A stretch of DNA of 64,000 nucleotides from Corynebacterium massiliense DSM 45435 (GCF_028609805.1 NZ_CP063189.1:1240001-1304000); one strand, 5' to 3'; positions 36,035 through 47,035 are shown, numbered from the stretch's first letter. Notes: generated by a model not told the origin, from the sequence alone. A program made the numbers and translations.

Positions 36035-37387
36035 GTGAAAGCAGGTTTTTTAGATACGGTTTGGACTGCTCCTTCGCCAGCTGTCGGGGCGGAGCCCGCT
36101 TGTGGCTCCGCGCAGGCGAGCGATTCCCCGCGCCCCAGCGACTCGCCGCTCCCCAGCGGCGTTCGTCATACGGGCTCCCGTCGTACCGCTAGCCGCTGGG
36201 TCAAGGCCGCGTGGCCGATAGCCATCCTGCTCATCATCCACCGCTTAGTTGTGGTGGCTTTTCCTGCGCATCGCACCACGGATGACTTTTCTCCCGTGTA
36301 CCGTTCTCTGCGCGCTTTCCTCGCGGGCGAGCCGATCTACGACCAGGACTATTCCCTGGTCGTGCCGCACTACCTGTATAACCCCGGCGCAACGCTGTTG
36401 CTGTCCCCGCTCGGCGCGATTGGGCATGCAGGCCTTGCGCGCTTGTTGTTCGTAGCGGCGAATATCGGCGCGGTGTGCCTTGCACTCGCGCTCCTGTGCC
36501 GGCTCACAGGGCGTCGCCTGTCCGGCCCGGTCTTTCCCGTAGCGATCGCGCTCGCTCTGGCCACCGAGGCGGTGACCAACACCGTCTCGTTCGGCAATAT
36601 CAACGGCGTGTTGCTTTTGGCCCTCACGGTCTTTTTGTGGGCTCTGGTTCGCGCTCACAATGATCGGGCTCATGCAGCGGCGTCCCGGCCGTGGCTGGGG
36701 TGGGTCGCCGGAGCGGTCCTAGGGCTGGCTATTACCGTCAAGCCGCAGTTCGCCCCGCTCGTCGTTCTTCCTATCTGCTTGTTGCACTGGCGGCCTGTTC
36801 TCCCCGCGGTGGGTATCCCGGTGGCCCTCAACGCCGTTGCGTGGCCGCTGGTGACGGATCCGGACAATTTCACTGGCAAACTCCTGCCGTATTTGTCCCA
36901 AACGCGTGACTTTGCCAACTCGTCCCTTCCGGGTGTGGCGGCCTATTTCGGCTGGCCCAACTGGCTGACGGCAAGCCTATGGGCGGTGTTCGCGCTCCTG
37001 GCAGTCGTCGGGTTCGTCTTCTTGCTGCGGCGCCGCCACACGGACGTGGTGTCGTGGGCACTGACATCGGCAAGCCTCATCTTACTGACGGTGATGTTTT
37101 TGTCCTCGCTGGGCCAGCAGTACTACTCGCAATGGCTCTTCCCGCTTCTTTTCACGGCTTTCCTGCCCCGGACGGTCATGGTTTCTACTGGCGCGTTGAT
37201 AGGCACGGCACTGTGCCTGTTCCCTGCTGGGTGGGCGACGTCGCTGGCTCCCCTGTGGGGCCGCTGGGCCGGCACGTTCATAGGGACCGTCGGCTGGGCA
37301 CTCTTGCTGTGCGCGATAAGCGGTGCCGCGCTGGGCTGGTTCGCCGCTGAGAGATCGCAGAAGCCGGCCGTAGAATCGCGAGCATGA
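36035..37387 (+). CDS. aftC: Arabinofuranosyltransferase AftC (GT-C, GT87)
   Basis: 450 aa, about ten membrane helices after a polar N-terminus. GTG start with AAGG upstream. The first external loop contains DDFSPVYRSLRAFLAGEPIYD, with the Asp pair expected of GT-C catalytic loops, and LYNPGATLLLSPLG follows. The neighbours (msrB, hemQ, DUF3000, rnd, dxs) match the C. glutamicum order around aftC, which supports the name: addition of alpha-1,3 arabinose branches to arabinogalactan from decaprenyl-phospho-arabinose. Its stop overlaps the msrB start (ATGA). Confidence 0.8.
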   Translation: MKAGFLDTVWTAPSPAVGAEPACGSAQASDSPRPSDSPLPSGVRHTGSRRTASRWVKAAWPIAILLIIHRLVVVAFPAHRTTDDFSPVYRSLRAFLAGEPIYDQDYSLVVPHYLYNPGATLLLSPLGAIGHAGLARLLFVAANIGAVCLALALLCRLTGRRLSGPVFPVAIALALATEAVTNTVSFGNINGVLLLALTVFLWALVRAHNDRAHAAASRPWLGWVAGAVLGLAITVKPQFAPLVVLPICLLHWRPVLPAVGIPVALNAVAWPLVTDPDNFTGKLLPYLSQTRDFANSSLPGVAAYFGWPNWLTASLWAVFALLAVVGFVFLLRRRHTDVVSWALTSASLILLTVMFLSSLGQQYYSQWLFPLLFTAFLPRTVMVSTGALIGTALCLFPAGWATSLAPLWGRWAGTFIGTVGWALLLCAISGAALGWFAAERSQKPAVESRA

Positions 37388-37827
37388 CTGATAAAGACAC
37401 CAACGGATACGACTTCAACCTCATCGCCGATTCCGAGTGGAAGGACCGGCTCACCGCCGACGAGTACCACGTGCTGCGGGAGGCAGGCACCGAACCACCG
37501 CATGTTGGCGAATACACCAACACCACCACGGAAGGCGTGTACCACTGCAAGGCCTGCGGGGCGGAGCTATTCCGCTCGCAGGAAAAATTCGCCAGCTCGT
37601 GCGGCTGGCCGTCGTTTTACTCCCCGAAAGACCTCGACACCGTCATCGAGCGGGAGGATCGCTCGCTCGGCATGGTGCGCACCGAGGTGCTGTGCGCGCG
37701 CTGCGGCTCGCACTTGGGGCACGTCTTCGCCGGCGAGGGCTACGACACTCCCACCGACCTGCGCTACTGCATTAACTCCATCGCGTTAAAGCTGGAGGAA
37801 AAGCCGGCGGGAGATGCGAACGCCTAA
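37384..37827 (+). CDS. msrB: Peptide methionine-R-sulfoxide reductase MsrB
   Basis: 147 aa. Zinc-binding pairs CKACG and CARCG, catalytic RYCINSIAL with the active cysteine, and GWPSFY and GSHLGHVF are all present. Repairs methionine-R-sulfoxide. Start overlaps the aftC stop, and its stop overlaps by 4 nt that of the convergent hemQ. Confidence 0.95.
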   Translation: MTDKDTNGYDFNLIADSEWKDRLTADEYHVLREAGTEPPHVGEYTNTTTEGVYHCKACGAELFRSQEKFASSCGWPSFYSPKDLDTVIEREDRSLGMVRTEVLCARCGSHLGHVFAGEGYDTPTDLRYCINSIALKLEEKPAGDANA

Positions 37828-38525
37828 GGCAGGATCTGGATGAGTTCTTCCACGTCCTTGACGCGCCGGCCCGTGTGGAACGGGATCTCTTCACGCACGT
37901 GCATGCGTGCCTCGGTGTAGCGCATGACGTACATCAAGTCGACGATGCGATCGAGACTCGGCGCCTCAAAGGCGAGGATCCACTCGTAGTCACCCAGCGC
38001 GAATGCCGGCACCGTGTTGGCGCGCACGTCCGCGTAGTCGTGCGCGGCCATCCCGTGCTCGGCCAGGATGCGGCGGCGCTTCTTTTCGTCCATGACGTAC
38101 CAGTCGTAGGAGCGCACGAACGGGTACACCGAAATCCATTCACCCGGTTCCTCCCCCATGATGAACGACGGCAGGTGGGATTTATTGAACTCCGCCGGGC
38201 GGTGGAGGGCGTTTCCTACCCACGTGACTTCACTGGCCTGGCCGAGCGCGGTCTCGCGGCGGAAGTCCGCGAAGGCGCGCTGCAGATCCTCAAACTGTTC
38301 GGCGTGCCACCAAATCATGAAATCGGCGGAATCACGCATACCGGACAAATCGTAGATGCCGCGGACGACAACCTTCCCGGCTTCTTCCAAGCCGGCGAAG
38401 AAGCGGCGTGTTTCTTCCACGATCTCGCCCCGCTCGGCCCCCAGAGCCCCGGGAACCACCTTAAAGACTGCGTGCTGGGAGTACCGCTGCATCTTGTTGA
38501 GCTTTTCAAAGTCGAGTTTCGCCAC
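37824..38525 (-). CDS. hemQ: Coproheme decarboxylase HemQ (chlorite dismutase family)
   Basis: 233 aa, GTG start. [20 protein letters not shown] contains the conserved tyrosines and basic residues of actinobacterial HemQ, and [20 protein letters not shown] is the C-terminal block. It decarboxylates coproheme III to heme b, the last step of the coproporphyrin-dependent pathway used by Gram-positive bacteria. Converges with msrB with overlapping stops. Confidence 0.92.
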   Translation of the reverse strand: MAKLDFEKLNKMQRYSQHAVFKVVPGALGAERGEIVEETRRFFAGLEEAGKVVVRGIYDLSGMRDSADFMIWWHAEQFEDLQRAFADFRRETALGQASEVTWVGNALHRPAEFNKSHLPSFIMGEEPGEWISVYPFVRSYDWYVMDEKKRRRILAEHGMAAHDYADVRANTVPAFALGDYEWILAFEAPSLDRIVDLMYVMRYTEARMHVREEIPFHTGRRVKDVEELIQILP

Positions 38526-38673
38526 GGCGAACCACGCTCCTTTGCATCACATCGTTTGCTACACACACTTTGCGGCACCAACCCTAGCCCGCTATCAACC
38601 ATTAGTTGGATACCGCACCGAGCACTGATTGTACGCACCCCGGCGTGCCTCCCCCGCACGGGGCGACGGAACT

Positions 38674-38679
38674 TATAGC
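38674..38679 (+). promoter_or_regulatory. Candidate -10 box of the DUF3000 gene
   Basis: TATAGC lies only 9 bp before the GTG at 38689, so the transcript could be leaderless or nearly so. No clear ribosome-binding site is seen. Confidence 0.4.
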
Positions 38680-38688
38680 TTGAAGCGC

Positions 38689-39318
38689 GTGAGCATTTCC
38701 GAGATCAATTCGCAGGTGTCCGACCAGGCCGACGACGCCGCGCAGGAGGCCCCTACGCCCGCGGAGTTCACGCAGGCCGTCGAGTCGATGCACTCCGCGC
38801 GCTTGCGTGACGAGTTAACGCTCGGCACAATCCGCCCCCCGCAGCGCCTCGCCCCCTATTCCCACGCCATTGGCATCGAGGTCGGAGACAACGATCCCGG
38901 CGACATCGTGCCCACCGATACCGAAGGCGACGCCTTCGGCCGGCTCATCCTTTTGCATGATCCACGGGCGGAAGAATCCTGGGACGGCGCAATGCGCCTG
39001 GTGGCCTACATCCAGGCCGATATGGACGATTCCGTGGCGAGCGATCCACTGCTTCCCGATGTCGCGTGGGAGTGGCTCACCGAGGAGCTCGCCGCCACGT
39101 CCGCCACGCACACCAACTTGGGCGGCACGGTTACGTCCACCGCCTCGGTGCGCTACGGCGAGATCGGCGGCCCGCCGCGCAACCACCAGCTGGAAATGCG
39201 GGCCTCCTGGACTGCCGACGGCATCGACTTAGCTCCTCACGTGGAAGCTTTTGCGGCTGTGGTCGCCCACGTCGCGGGCCTGCCCCCGGAGGGCGTCACC
39301 GAACTCGGGTCCAGGTAG
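38689..39318 (+). CDS. DUF3000 family protein
   Basis: 209 aa from the GTG at 38689 (VSISEINSQVSDQADD); start uncertain. RPPQRLAPYSHAIGIEV, GRLILLHDPRAEESWDG and RYGEIGGPPRNHQLEMRASW are characteristic of this actinobacteria-only family. Function unknown. Lies between hemQ (divergent) and rnd, as in related species. Confidence 0.85.
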   Translation: MSISEINSQVSDQADDAAQEAPTPAEFTQAVESMHSARLRDELTLGTIRPPQRLAPYSHAIGIEVGDNDPGDIVPTDTEGDAFGRLILLHDPRAEESWDGAMRLVAYIQADMDDSVASDPLLPDVAWEWLTEELAATSATHTNLGGTVTSTASVRYGEIGGPPRNHQLEMRASWTADGIDLAPHVEAFAAVVAHVAGLPPEGVTELGSR

Positions 39319-39389
39319 AATCTCCGGGCCATACTTGGACTGTGCAGCCCACGCGGACGCGAACTTGTGCGGCGGCTACGGTTTAGGGC

Positions 39390-40658
39390 ATGACCGAGCT
39401 GCGCACTGAACCTTTGGACGGCATCCCCGCCGTCTTCGATACCCGCGACGGCCTTCACACCGCGGCCCGCACTCTTGCGGCCGGCCACGGGCCCATAGCC
39501 ATCGACACCGAGCGCGCGTCCGCTTACCGCTACGACGACCGCGCTTTTCTCCTGCAATTGCGGCGCGCAGGCTCGGGCACTGTGCTCATCGACCCCGAAG
39601 GGCGCCGTGACGACGTCCGCAACCTCATCGGTCCAGTGGTCAACGGCGCAGATTGGGTACTCCACGCCGCCCCTTCCGATCTCCCGTCACTGGCCGGGGT
39701 CGGCCTCTACCCCGGCCGGTTATTCGATACCGAGCTCGCGGCTCGCATGGCCGGTTTCAGCCATCCGAATCTCGGCGCGATGGTGGAAGAGCTCCTCGGT
39801 GTGCAGCTGGAAAAAGGTTACGGGGACGCGGACTGGTCCACCCGCCCTCTCCCCCGCGAATGGCTGGCCTACGCCGCCTTGGACGTGGAGCTTCTCATCG
39901 AGCTCGCCGAGATCCTGCGCGACATCCTCGCCGAGCGTGATAAGTACGACTGGGCCCAGCAGGAATTCGCAGCCATCGCGCGCGCGCACGCCGACTCCAC
40001 CGGCCTGCAGACCCCGTCCTGGCGAGACACGAAAGGCATCAAGACCCTCCGGCGAGCGGAACAACTCGCGGTGGCCCGCGCACTGTGGACCGCGCGCGAC
40101 AAGTACAGCCGCGGCTGTGACCGCGCCCCCGGGAAGGTACTTCCCAATAAGGTGCTCATTGATATCGCGCGGCGCCTGCCCGCCACCCGCCGGGAGCTGG
40201 AGGGCATCAAGGGGTTTCCGCGACGCCGCCCCGGCGCCGCGGCGGCGTGGTTCCAGGTCATCCGCGAAGCGCGCGCCCTACCGCGCGACGAGTGGCCGCG
40301 TCCGCAACGCGCCGCCGCCCGCGTTCCTTCGAAGACGACGTGGGCGAAAGACCACCCCGACGAGTGGCTGGCGTATCAGGACGTCCGGGCGGACGTGGAG
40401 GAACTAGCCCGCGAGCTGGACATCGCCAAAGATACCGTCATCCGGCCTGCGGCCCTGCGCGCAGCTGTCTGGGCGGTGGTGGGCACGCCACCGCATGGCG
40501 CGGGCTCCGCAAGTCCCTCCATCGGCGGAACCGTCCGGCAGGTCGACGGGATCCCCGACGTCCTCGCGGCGGAGGGTGCGCGGCCCTGGCAGATCGAGCT
40601 GGTCACACCCGTCATCGCCCGCCGGTTGTTTGGGGACGCGGGAACGTCTACTCGGTAG
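39390..40658 (+). CDS. rnd: Ribonuclease D (DEDDy exonuclease with HRDC domain)
   Basis: 422 aa. DEDD residues: [15 protein letters not shown], then [11 protein letters not shown] and [11 protein letters not shown], and [16 protein letters not shown] with the tyrosine of the DEDDy class. An HRDC domain follows ([20 protein letters not shown]). A 3'-5' exoribonuclease in RNA processing. Overlaps the convergent dxs by 11 bp. Confidence 0.92.
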   Translation: MTELRTEPLDGIPAVFDTRDGLHTAARTLAAGHGPIAIDTERASAYRYDDRAFLLQLRRAGSGTVLIDPEGRRDDVRNLIGPVVNGADWVLHAAPSDLPSLAGVGLYPGRLFDTELAARMAGFSHPNLGAMVEELLGVQLEKGYGDADWSTRPLPREWLAYAALDVELLIELAEILRDILAERDKYDWAQQEFAAIARAHADSTGLQTPSWRDTKGIKTLRRAEQLAVARALWTARDKYSRGCDRAPGKVLPNKVLIDIARRLPATRRELEGIKGFPRRRPGAAAAWFQVIREARALPRDEWPRPQRAAARVPSKTTWAKDHPDEWLAYQDVRADVEELARELDIAKDTVIRPAALRAAVWAVVGTPPHGAGSASPSIGGTVRQVDGIPDVLAAEGARPWQIELVTPVIARRLFGDAGTSTR

Positions 40659-42567
40659 CGTCGCCGGTGCGCAGGTTATCCGCCCACTCGCGCACCGAAT
40701 TAGCGATGCCCTCTGGGGAGAGTCCGACATCGGCAAGCAGCTCGCCGCGGGAGGCGTGCTTCGGGAACACGCGGGGGAAGCCGAGGCGTCGCAGCGGGGT
40801 GTCTACCTCTGCGGCCGACAGCGCCTCTTCGATCATCGACCCAATCCCGCCGCGAACGATTCCGTCTTCGACGGTGACGACCACATCGTGGTCGTCGGCC
40901 AAGGCAATCAGTGACTGCGGCACTGGGGCGACCCAGCGCGGATCCACGACGGTGACGTTATAGCCCTCCGCCTCGAGAGTGCGGGCGGCCTCAAGGGACC
41001 GTGCGGACATCACGCCGATGGACACGATGAGGACGTCCGAGCCGACGCCCTCCTCGTCGGCGCTGACGTCGCTGTAATGCAGGACGTCGACGCCATCGCC
41101 CAGCTCTGCCACCGCCTCCATATCGGGCAGCAGGTTCCCCTTGGGGAAGCGCACGACAGTGGGCCCGTCTTCAACCTCGATGGCCTCGCGGAACAGTTCC
41201 CGCAGGCGCGCGCCGTCACGCGGGGCAGCCACCCGGACGCCAGGAACGAGCGACGTGATGGCCATGTCCCACACGCCGTTGTGGCTTGCGCCGTCAGAGC
41301 CCGTGACGCCGGCGCGGTCCAGCACGATGGTCACCGGCTGGCCCGTGAGGGCGACGTCCATCACCAGCTGGTCGAAACCGCGGTTCAGGAACGTCGAGTA
41401 AATGGCCACCACCGGGTGCATACCCTGCAAGGCCAGCCCCGCGGCCGAGGCCAGCGCGTGCTGCTCGGCGATGCCGACATCGAAAAAACGCTCGGGGAAC
41501 TTCTCCGCAAACGGCGCGAGCCCCGTCGGCCCCGCCATCGCTGCCGTGATGGCCACAATGTCGTCGCGCTGTTCCGCCGCCGCGATGACCTCTTCCGAAA
41601 ATGCCGCGGTCCAGCCGGGCTGGCTCTTGCCCTTAGGCACGCCGGTGACCGGATCGATGGCTCCGGTGGAGTGCATCTGATCCTTCGGCTCGTTGACCGC
41701 CGGGGCGAAGCCGTGCCCCTTCTCGGTGACCACGTGCACGAAGATCGGGCCGGAGTATTCGCGGGCGTAATTGAACGCGTAGACCAACGCGTCCAAGTCA
41801 TGGCCGTTGATGGGGCCGATGTATTTCATCCCCAGCTCGGGGAACAGCTCGGTGGGCATGACAGAAGACTTCACGCCCTCCTTCATTGCGTGGAGCGCGT
41901 CGAAGGCGCGGTTGCCCACCCAGCCCATGGACTTCAGGGTCTTTTTCCCCTGCGCCATCAGCTCGTCGTAGCCGTGCTGCGCGCGAATGCGGCCCAGGTT
42001 ATCCGCGATGCCGCCGATCGTCGGCGCGTAGCTACGGCCGTTGTCATTGACCACGATGACCGCGTTGCGGTCCTTGTCCGCCGCGATGTTGTTGAGGGCC
42101 TCCCAGCACATCCCGCCGGTCATCGCGCCGTCGCCGACAATGGCCACGGCGTTGCGGTCAGTGTGCCCCTGAATGGTGAAAGCCTTGGACATGCCGTCAA
42201 TGACGGAGATTGCAGCAGACGCATGGGAGGACTCCGTCCAGTCGTGCTCGGATTCCTCGCGAGACGTATAGCCCGACAGTCCGCCCTTTTGCCGCAGACT
42301 GTCGAAGTCGCCGGCGCGCCCCGTCAGCATCTTGTGCACGTACGACTGGTGGGAGGTGTCGAAGACGATCGCATCCTCGGGGGATCGGAACACCCGGTGC
42401 AGGGCAATGGTGAGCTCCACGACGCCGAGGTTCGGGCCCAAGTGGCCGCCGGTGACGGACACTTTGTCGATGAGTCGCTGGCGGATCTCGTCCGCCAGTT
42501 GTGCCAGCTGCTTCTTGCTGAGCGCCTTTACGTCACGGGGAGAGTGGACAGAATCTAGCAGTCCCAT
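40648..42567 (-). CDS. dxs: 1-deoxy-D-xylulose-5-phosphate synthase
   Basis: 639 aa from ATG 42567 ([16 protein letters not shown]), which has AGGG upstream; an ATG at 42648 adds a basic tail without support. Thiamine diphosphate motif [18 protein letters not shown]-terminal [18 protein letters not shown], central transketolase domain and C-terminal domain are all present. First step of the MEP isoprenoid pathway; product feeds polyprenyl phosphates used by envelope transferases such as AftC. Confidence 0.95.
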   Translation of the reverse strand: MGLLDSVHSPRDVKALSKKQLAQLADEIRQRLIDKVSVTGGHLGPNLGVVELTIALHRVFRSPEDAIVFDTSHQSYVHKMLTGRAGDFDSLRQKGGLSGYTSREESEHDWTESSHASAAISVIDGMSKAFTIQGHTDRNAVAIVGDGAMTGGMCWEALNNIAADKDRNAVIVVNDNGRSYAPTIGGIADNLGRIRAQHGYDELMAQGKKTLKSMGWVGNRAFDALHAMKEGVKSSVMPTELFPELGMKYIGPINGHDLDALVYAFNYAREYSGPIFVHVVTEKGHGFAPAVNEPKDQMHSTGAIDPVTGVPKGKSQPGWTAAFSEEVIAAAEQRDDIVAITAAMAGPTGLAPFAEKFPERFFDVGIAEQHALASAAGLALQGMHPVVAIYSTFLNRGFDQLVMDVALTGQPVTIVLDRAGVTGSDGASHNGVWDMAITSLVPGVRVAAPRDGARLRELFREAIEVEDGPTVVRFPKGNLLPDMEAVAELGDGVDVLHYSDVSADEEGVGSDVLIVSIGVMSARSLEAARTLEAEGYNVTVVDPRWVAPVPQSLIALADDHDVVVTVEDGIVRGGIGSMIEEALSAAEVDTPLRRLGFPRVFPKHASRGELLADVGLSPEGIANSVREWADNLRTGDATE

Positions 42568-42736
42568 TCGGCAGCGCCCTCTTTTCTTACGCTTCGCGGA
42601 CAGAAAATTCTTCCTAGTCAGGCGGGAAAGGACGCGACGGCTCCCCATCCCCGCGGACTGGAAAGTGTCACATCTACATTACTCGGTAGGGTCACCGGGT
42701 TGGTAGCTCACCGTCCCCGCGGCGTGCACGGCGGTA

Positions 42737-44029
42737 TTAATGCGGGCGCGGGGTGAGCAGCGCGAGCACCTCGAAGTGGTGCGTGCCGGGGAAGGCATTG
42801 ACGAGCGTGAGCCGCTCGATGTGGAAGTTGTGCTCCGCCCAGTACTGCACGTCGCGGCTAAACGTCGCGGGATCGCAGCCGATGTGCACCACGCGGTTCG
42901 GCTCCGCCTGGGCGACGGATGCCACCACCTTTTGACCGGCGCCCACGCGGGGCGGATCGAGAACGACCGCGGAGGGAGATTCCAGCTGTTCGCAGGCTTC
43001 CTCCACGCGCTTGTTGATGACCTCGACGTCGAACTGCCGGAGGTCCGACTGGCGCCGTTTGGTCGCGGCGCGAGAATAATCCACCGACACGACCTTGCCC
43101 GGCTGGTTGTCGGTCCCCAACGCGTGGGCGATGGCGGGGACGAAAAGACCGACGCCGCCGTAAAGATCCCACCCCACCTGTTGGGAGGCGGTGGGCCGAG
43201 ACATGTCCGCGCTGCCCGTGCTAGTCGGTTCGGTGAGCAGCTTTTCCACCAGCGTGGAATACGCCTCGGGGGCTGCGACGTGAGCCTGCCAAAAAGCCGT
43301 TGCGGGGAAGGTGTAGGTCAACCCGTGCACCTGTTCCACCACGTCCGCGGAGCCCTCGATGACGCTGCGGATGGTTTCCACGCGTTTGCCGCGCCCCTGC
43401 TTCTTAGACTCCACCACATGGCGCTCGCCCTCGCTATCCATGACGGCGATGACCTCCGCACCGGGGGTAAAACGCCGCGCGTCGGGGCCAACCAGCCCAT
43501 CGACAAGCCCCGGCACCAGCTGGGTGCATGCCACGTCGGTGACCAGCTCGTGGGAACCGCGCACGCGGGTGCCAGCACGCCCTTCCGCATCCACGCCCAA
43601 GCGCACGCGGGTGCGCCACCCGCGCGCCGGCGCGAGGTTAACCGTGTCCACCTCGGGCAGGACGTCCACGTGGGCCACGCGGCGCAGCTGGTCGAGCAAC
43701 ACATCCTTCTTCAATTCCGCTTCGCGGGCCGGATCGACCGCGGCGAAATCGCAACACCCCGCACCGCGGTCGGCTGCCGGGCACGCGCTGGCAACGCGGT
43801 ACTGCCCTGCCTCGCGAACCTCGACGGCTTGGGCGCGGAGGAACTTCTTTTTGGCCTTTTCTACCGCGGCCAAGACGGTATCGCCCGGGAAGGCGCCGGC
43901 AACGAAAACCACGCGCCCATCCGGTGCGGTGGCAATGCCCTCACCGCCGTGGGCCATGCGATCAATAGTGAGCTCGAGACGGTCACCTTCGCTCACGGCT
44001 CCGGAAGTATTCTGCGACGGGTTGTTCAC
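42737..44029 (-). CDS. Class I SAM-dependent RNA methyltransferase, RlmCD/TrmA family
   Basis: 430 aa, GTG start directly after the DUF3159 stop. N-terminal TRAM domain (GDRLELTIDRMAHGGEGIA), a cysteine group (CPAADRGAGCCDF) that fits an iron-sulfur site, SAM-binding WDLYGGVGLFVPAIA, VVLDPPRVGAG, and the C-terminal catalytic cysteine in VVHIGCDPATFSRD. Methylates uracil C5 in rRNA or tRNA; which position is not known. Confidence 0.88.
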   Translation of the reverse strand: MNNPSQNTSGAVSEGDRLELTIDRMAHGGEGIATAPDGRVVFVAGAFPGDTVLAAVEKAKKKFLRAQAVEVREAGQYRVASACPAADRGAGCCDFAAVDPAREAELKKDVLLDQLRRVAHVDVLPEVDTVNLAPARGWRTRVRLGVDAEGRAGTRVRGSHELVTDVACTQLVPGLVDGLVGPDARRFTPGAEVIAVMDSEGERHVVESKKQGRGKRVETIRSVIEGSADVVEQVHGLTYTFPATAFWQAHVAAPEAYSTLVEKLLTEPTSTGSADMSRPTASQQVGWDLYGGVGLFVPAIAHALGTDNQPGKVVSVDYSRAATKRRQSDLRQFDVEVINKRVEEACEQLESPSAVVLDPPRVGAGQKVVASVAQAEPNRVVHIGCDPATFSRDVQYWAEHNFHIERLTLVNAFPGTHHFEVLALLTPRPH

Positions 44030-44731
44030 TTATCCCATCCTCTTTTCTTCTCGTATCGAGTAGTTGGTGCGGGAGCGAGCGACGCTGTCCTCCTCACCGC
44101 GGGCATCAACGGCCGCTTGAGCGCGCTTGGCCATCCAGATGGTGACAATCACGGCAACAGCCGTCAGCGGCCAGCCCATAAGAATTCGGGCGATGCCCAA
44201 ATCCGCAGTCCCGGCCTGGTTGTACAGGGCGTGCTGGACAAAGAAGCGGGCGAAAAACATCACGGCCCAGCACGCAGTGGCCACCGCATAGGCCCGGCGC
44301 GCCCCCGTAACCTGCCGCCACTGCATTCCGTCGCCGTTGACGCCTTTCCACACCACGCCGACGAGCGGCCAGCGCACCAGGATGGAAAGCACCGCGGCGA
44401 CACCGAAGACGAGGGACATCCAAATGCCGTAGAGGAAGTAGCCTTTGGCGTCCCCGGTTGCCCACGCGATGCCGGCGCAGATAGCTACGCCGATAAACGC
44501 GGAAATGGCCGGTTGCAGGTTCTCCTTGCGGGCAATGCGCCACACGAGGATCGCCACCGCTACGACGAGCGCAGCGATGAGCGCGGATCCCAGGCCTTTC
44601 CAGCTGTTAACGGGAACCAAGACGAGGACCGGCAGCGTGGCGGATACCAATCCGGATACCCCGCCCATTTGTTCCAGCAGGGTCGGTTCATCCTGCCCGG
44701 TCGGCAATTTCTGCCCACCTGTTTCTGCCAC
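44030..44731 (-). CDS. DUF3159 membrane protein
   Basis: 233 aa, GTG start directly after the DUF3710 stop. About six membrane helices with the family's MGGVSGLVSATLPVLVLVPV at the start and ISAFIGVAICAGIAWATGDA in the middle. Function unknown; always close to DUF3710 and dut in corynebacteria and mycobacteria. Confidence 0.85.
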   Translation of the reverse strand: MAETGGQKLPTGQDEPTLLEQMGGVSGLVSATLPVLVLVPVNSWKGLGSALIAALVVAVAILVWRIARKENLQPAISAFIGVAICAGIAWATGDAKGYFLYGIWMSLVFGVAAVLSILVRWPLVGVVWKGVNGDGMQWRQVTGARRAYAVATACWAVMFFARFFVQHALYNQAGTADLGIARILMGWPLTAVAVIVTIWMAKRAQAAVDARGEEDSVARSRTNYSIREEKRMG

Positions 44732-45694
44732 CTAGTTCTCCTTGCCTGTCTCGGCCTCGCCGTTCGCGCTGGTGCTGTCGGACCCGCCGAGGTCGCGCAG
44801 GTGCTGGCGGGCTTCTTCTTCCGCTTCTGTGCGCGGCTTTCCGGCCTCAGCAGTGTTCGCCGGCTGGGGGTTCTTGGCCTGCTCCTTGCGCTGACGCATG
44901 GCGTCCTGCAGCTGCGAGACCAGTTGCGGCGGCATGACGACCTGGAGAGCGTTGCCGGCCAGCACGGGGTCGTTGCCGCGGTAGACGAAGGTGCGGGCAG
45001 CCACCTCTCGAGCCAGCTGCGCGAGCTTGTCCTCGCGGCCTTTGGGGGCGGCCATCGTAAAGCGCAGCATCCAACGCGGACCATCGATGCCGATGATGCG
45101 AATCTGGCCGTTGTCGTTTTCGCCGACAACTTCGCTGCCCCACGGGCCGTCTTCCAAGCGGGTGGTGAGGCCATCGTTGCTCATGCCTTCGATGAGCTCC
45201 TGGCCGGCCTCGGACCACTGGCTTTGCGAACGCGGTGCAGCGAAGGCGACCGGGGTGATGCGACCAAACCGCGTGACGATGTGGAGCATCTTCGGCCCCT
45301 GCTCGCCCATTTCCACCTGCACCTGGGAGTCTTCGGGCAGGTTGATTTTCATCGAGCTCAGATCGAGCACGCCGACGGAAAAGTCGGAAAAGTCGAAGGA
45401 GTCGATGTCCACGCTGTCGCCGTCGAACGGTCCCGCGGCACCGTCCACGCTGTCGTGCGGCTTGCTGACCACCTGCGGTGCCGTCGCATCGGTCTCGTCG
45501 TGCGCTGCTACCGCGTCCGCAGTCGTATCGGACACGTCGGCCGCCGGAGCCGCCGCGTTGCCCGTGGCCGCTGCGTTGTCGCTGGCCGCCGATGCCGAAT
45601 CGGGCTCAGCAGCCGTCGGCTCCCCGGCGTTTTGTTGCGAGTCTTCCGTATCGGCGTTGTCTTTTTTGTTCTTGCCAAAAGGCCAGATACCCAT
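44732..45694 (-). CDS. DUF3710 family protein
   Basis: 320 aa. An acidic, Ala-rich N-terminal ~100 residues precede the folded part with DSQVQVEMGEQGPKMLHIV and DGPRWMLRFTMAAPKG. Soluble, function unknown. The tail is polar. Stop and the following GTG are adjacent, indicating one operon DUF3710-DUF3159-RNA methyltransferase. Confidence 0.85.
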   Translation of the reverse strand: MGIWPFGKNKKDNADTEDSQQNAGEPTAAEPDSASAASDNAAATGNAAAPAADVSDTTADAVAAHDETDATAPQVVSKPHDSVDGAAGPFDGDSVDIDSFDFSDFSVGVLDLSSMKINLPEDSQVQVEMGEQGPKMLHIVTRFGRITPVAFAAPRSQSQWSEAGQELIEGMSNDGLTTRLEDGPWGSEVVGENDNGQIRIIGIDGPRWMLRFTMAAPKGREDKLAQLAREVAARTFVYRGNDPVLAGNALQVVMPPQLVSQLQDAMRQRKEQAKNPQPANTAEAGKPRTEAEEEARQHLRDLGGSDSTSANGEAETGKEN

Positions 45695-45825
45695 CTATCG
45701 CTCCTCTAATCTGCTTCCAGCTTGGTTTCCGCTAAAGATGTGCCGTCTTTTCGGCCACTGTATCGGCGCGGGGCGGGGCGTACATCCGCGGTGATGTTCG
45801 CACCTCAGCGCGCCTCCGCCAGGTT

Positions 45826-46290
45826 TTAGACCCCGGTGGAGCCGTAGCCGCCTGCGCCGCGTTCGGTGTCATCGAGGGATTCCACCTCGGTAAAGCTGGC
45901 CAACTCCACGCGTTGCACCAAAAGTTGAGCGATGCGCATCCCCGGTTCGATATCTACTGGGGTGGTGGGATCCAGATTCACCAGGCATACCTTGAGTTCG
46001 CCGCGGTAATCCGCGTCAATGGTGCCCGGGGTGTTGACGATGGACAGCCCCTGCTTGGCGGCGAGCCCGGACCGTGGGTGGATGAGTCCGACGGTGCCAG
46101 CAGGCAGGGCCAAGGCGATGCCCGTGCCTACCAATGCACGCTCACCGGGGGCGAGGTGCACCTTTTCCACGGAGTACAGGTCAGCGCCGGCATCGGTGGC
46201 ATGAGCCCGCGTGGGAAGCACGGCATCTGGGCTAAGCCGGCGGACCGAGATCTCTAATGCGCGTTCGTCGTCGTAGTCTGCTCGATTCAC
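45826..46290 (-). CDS. dut: dUTP diphosphatase
   Basis: 154 aa, GTG start. Trimeric dUTPase motifs: [45 protein letters not shown] and the C-terminal arm GAGGYGSTG. Hydrolyses dUTP to dUMP. Divergent from the DUF3093 gene. Confidence 0.95.
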   Translation of the reverse strand: MNRADYDDERALEISVRRLSPDAVLPTRAHATDAGADLYSVEKVHLAPGERALVGTGIALALPAGTVGLIHPRSGLAAKQGLSIVNTPGTIDADYRGELKVCLVNLDPTTPVDIEPGMRIAQLLVQRVELASFTEVESLDDTERGAGGYGSTGV

Positions 46291-46462
46291 AGGGTTACCT
46301 TACCGCGCGGTGTAGGAGACTTCAGCCCGGTGGCCGGTTGCGCGCGGCTCTCCTGCCCAGCCTGGATCCCGCCCTGGAGGTCTCAGACGGCCGCTTCGGG
46401 CGATCGGCGTGTACTCGGTTAGGATCTAGTTCCACTACACCGAGCAAGATGGAGGTCTCCTC

Positions 46463-47035
46463 GTGGCTGGGCAACAACACTCTGCACCGCAGGCCGAGAA
46501 ACCCGAACCGGGCGCCCCGAGCCAGGAAGTAGCCGCTTCCCGCGTCATTTACCGCGAGCGCCAGTGGGTCCCGTGGTACTTCTGGGTCCTGGGGTTTGCG
46601 GTCGCGGGCATCACGGCGGCCACGGTGGGGCTTAACCGGCCGACCATCTGGTTCACCGCCACGTTGGTTGTCCTGGCCGTGATCGTCGCGTGGTCACTCA
46701 TCGCGTGGTCGTCGACCACTGTGAAAGTCACCGAGGATCCGGACGGCTCACGCTGGCTGGAGGTCAAGGGCGCGCAGCTTCCTAACGATGTAATGGCACG
46801 CTCGCTTGCCGTACCCAAGTCGGCGAAGCGCAATGCGCTCGGCCCCCAGCTCGACCCGGCGGCGTTCGTGGTAACTCACGGGTGGATCGACGAACACGTC
46901 ATGCTCGTGCTCGATGATCCGGAAGACCCCACTCCGTACTGGCTGGTGTGCACCAGCCACCCCCGGCGTCTACTGGAGCGGTTCGTCCCCGAACAGGCCG
47001 AGGCCGCCACCCGCGGTATCCGCCCGCAGAACTAA
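46463..47035 (+). CDS. DUF3093 family membrane protein
   Basis: 190 aa, GTG start with GGAGG 7 nt upstream. Two adjacent membrane helices (WYFWVLGFAVAGITAATV, FTATLVVLAVIVAWSLIAW) and a C-terminal soluble part with HGWIDEHVMLVLDDPEDPTPYW, the family hallmark. Function unknown. Divergent from dut. Confidence 0.85.
   Translation: MAGQQHSAPQAEKPEPGAPSQEVAASRVIYRERQWVPWYFWVLGFAVAGITAATVGLNRPTIWFTATLVVLAVIVAWSLIAWSSTTVKVTEDPDGSRWLEVKGAQLPNDVMARSLAVPKSAKRNALGPQLDPAAFVVTHGWIDEHVMLVLDDPEDPTPYWLVCTSHPRRLLERFVPEQAEAATRGIRPQN

Noticed and set aside
42740-45709. 989-codon open frame on the plus strand
   Set aside because: It is antisense to the RNA methyltransferase, DUF3159 and DUF3710 genes, all with clear family motifs. 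High GC makes long shadow frames common; the same applies to 8097-9827, 28507-30447 and 50802-52727.
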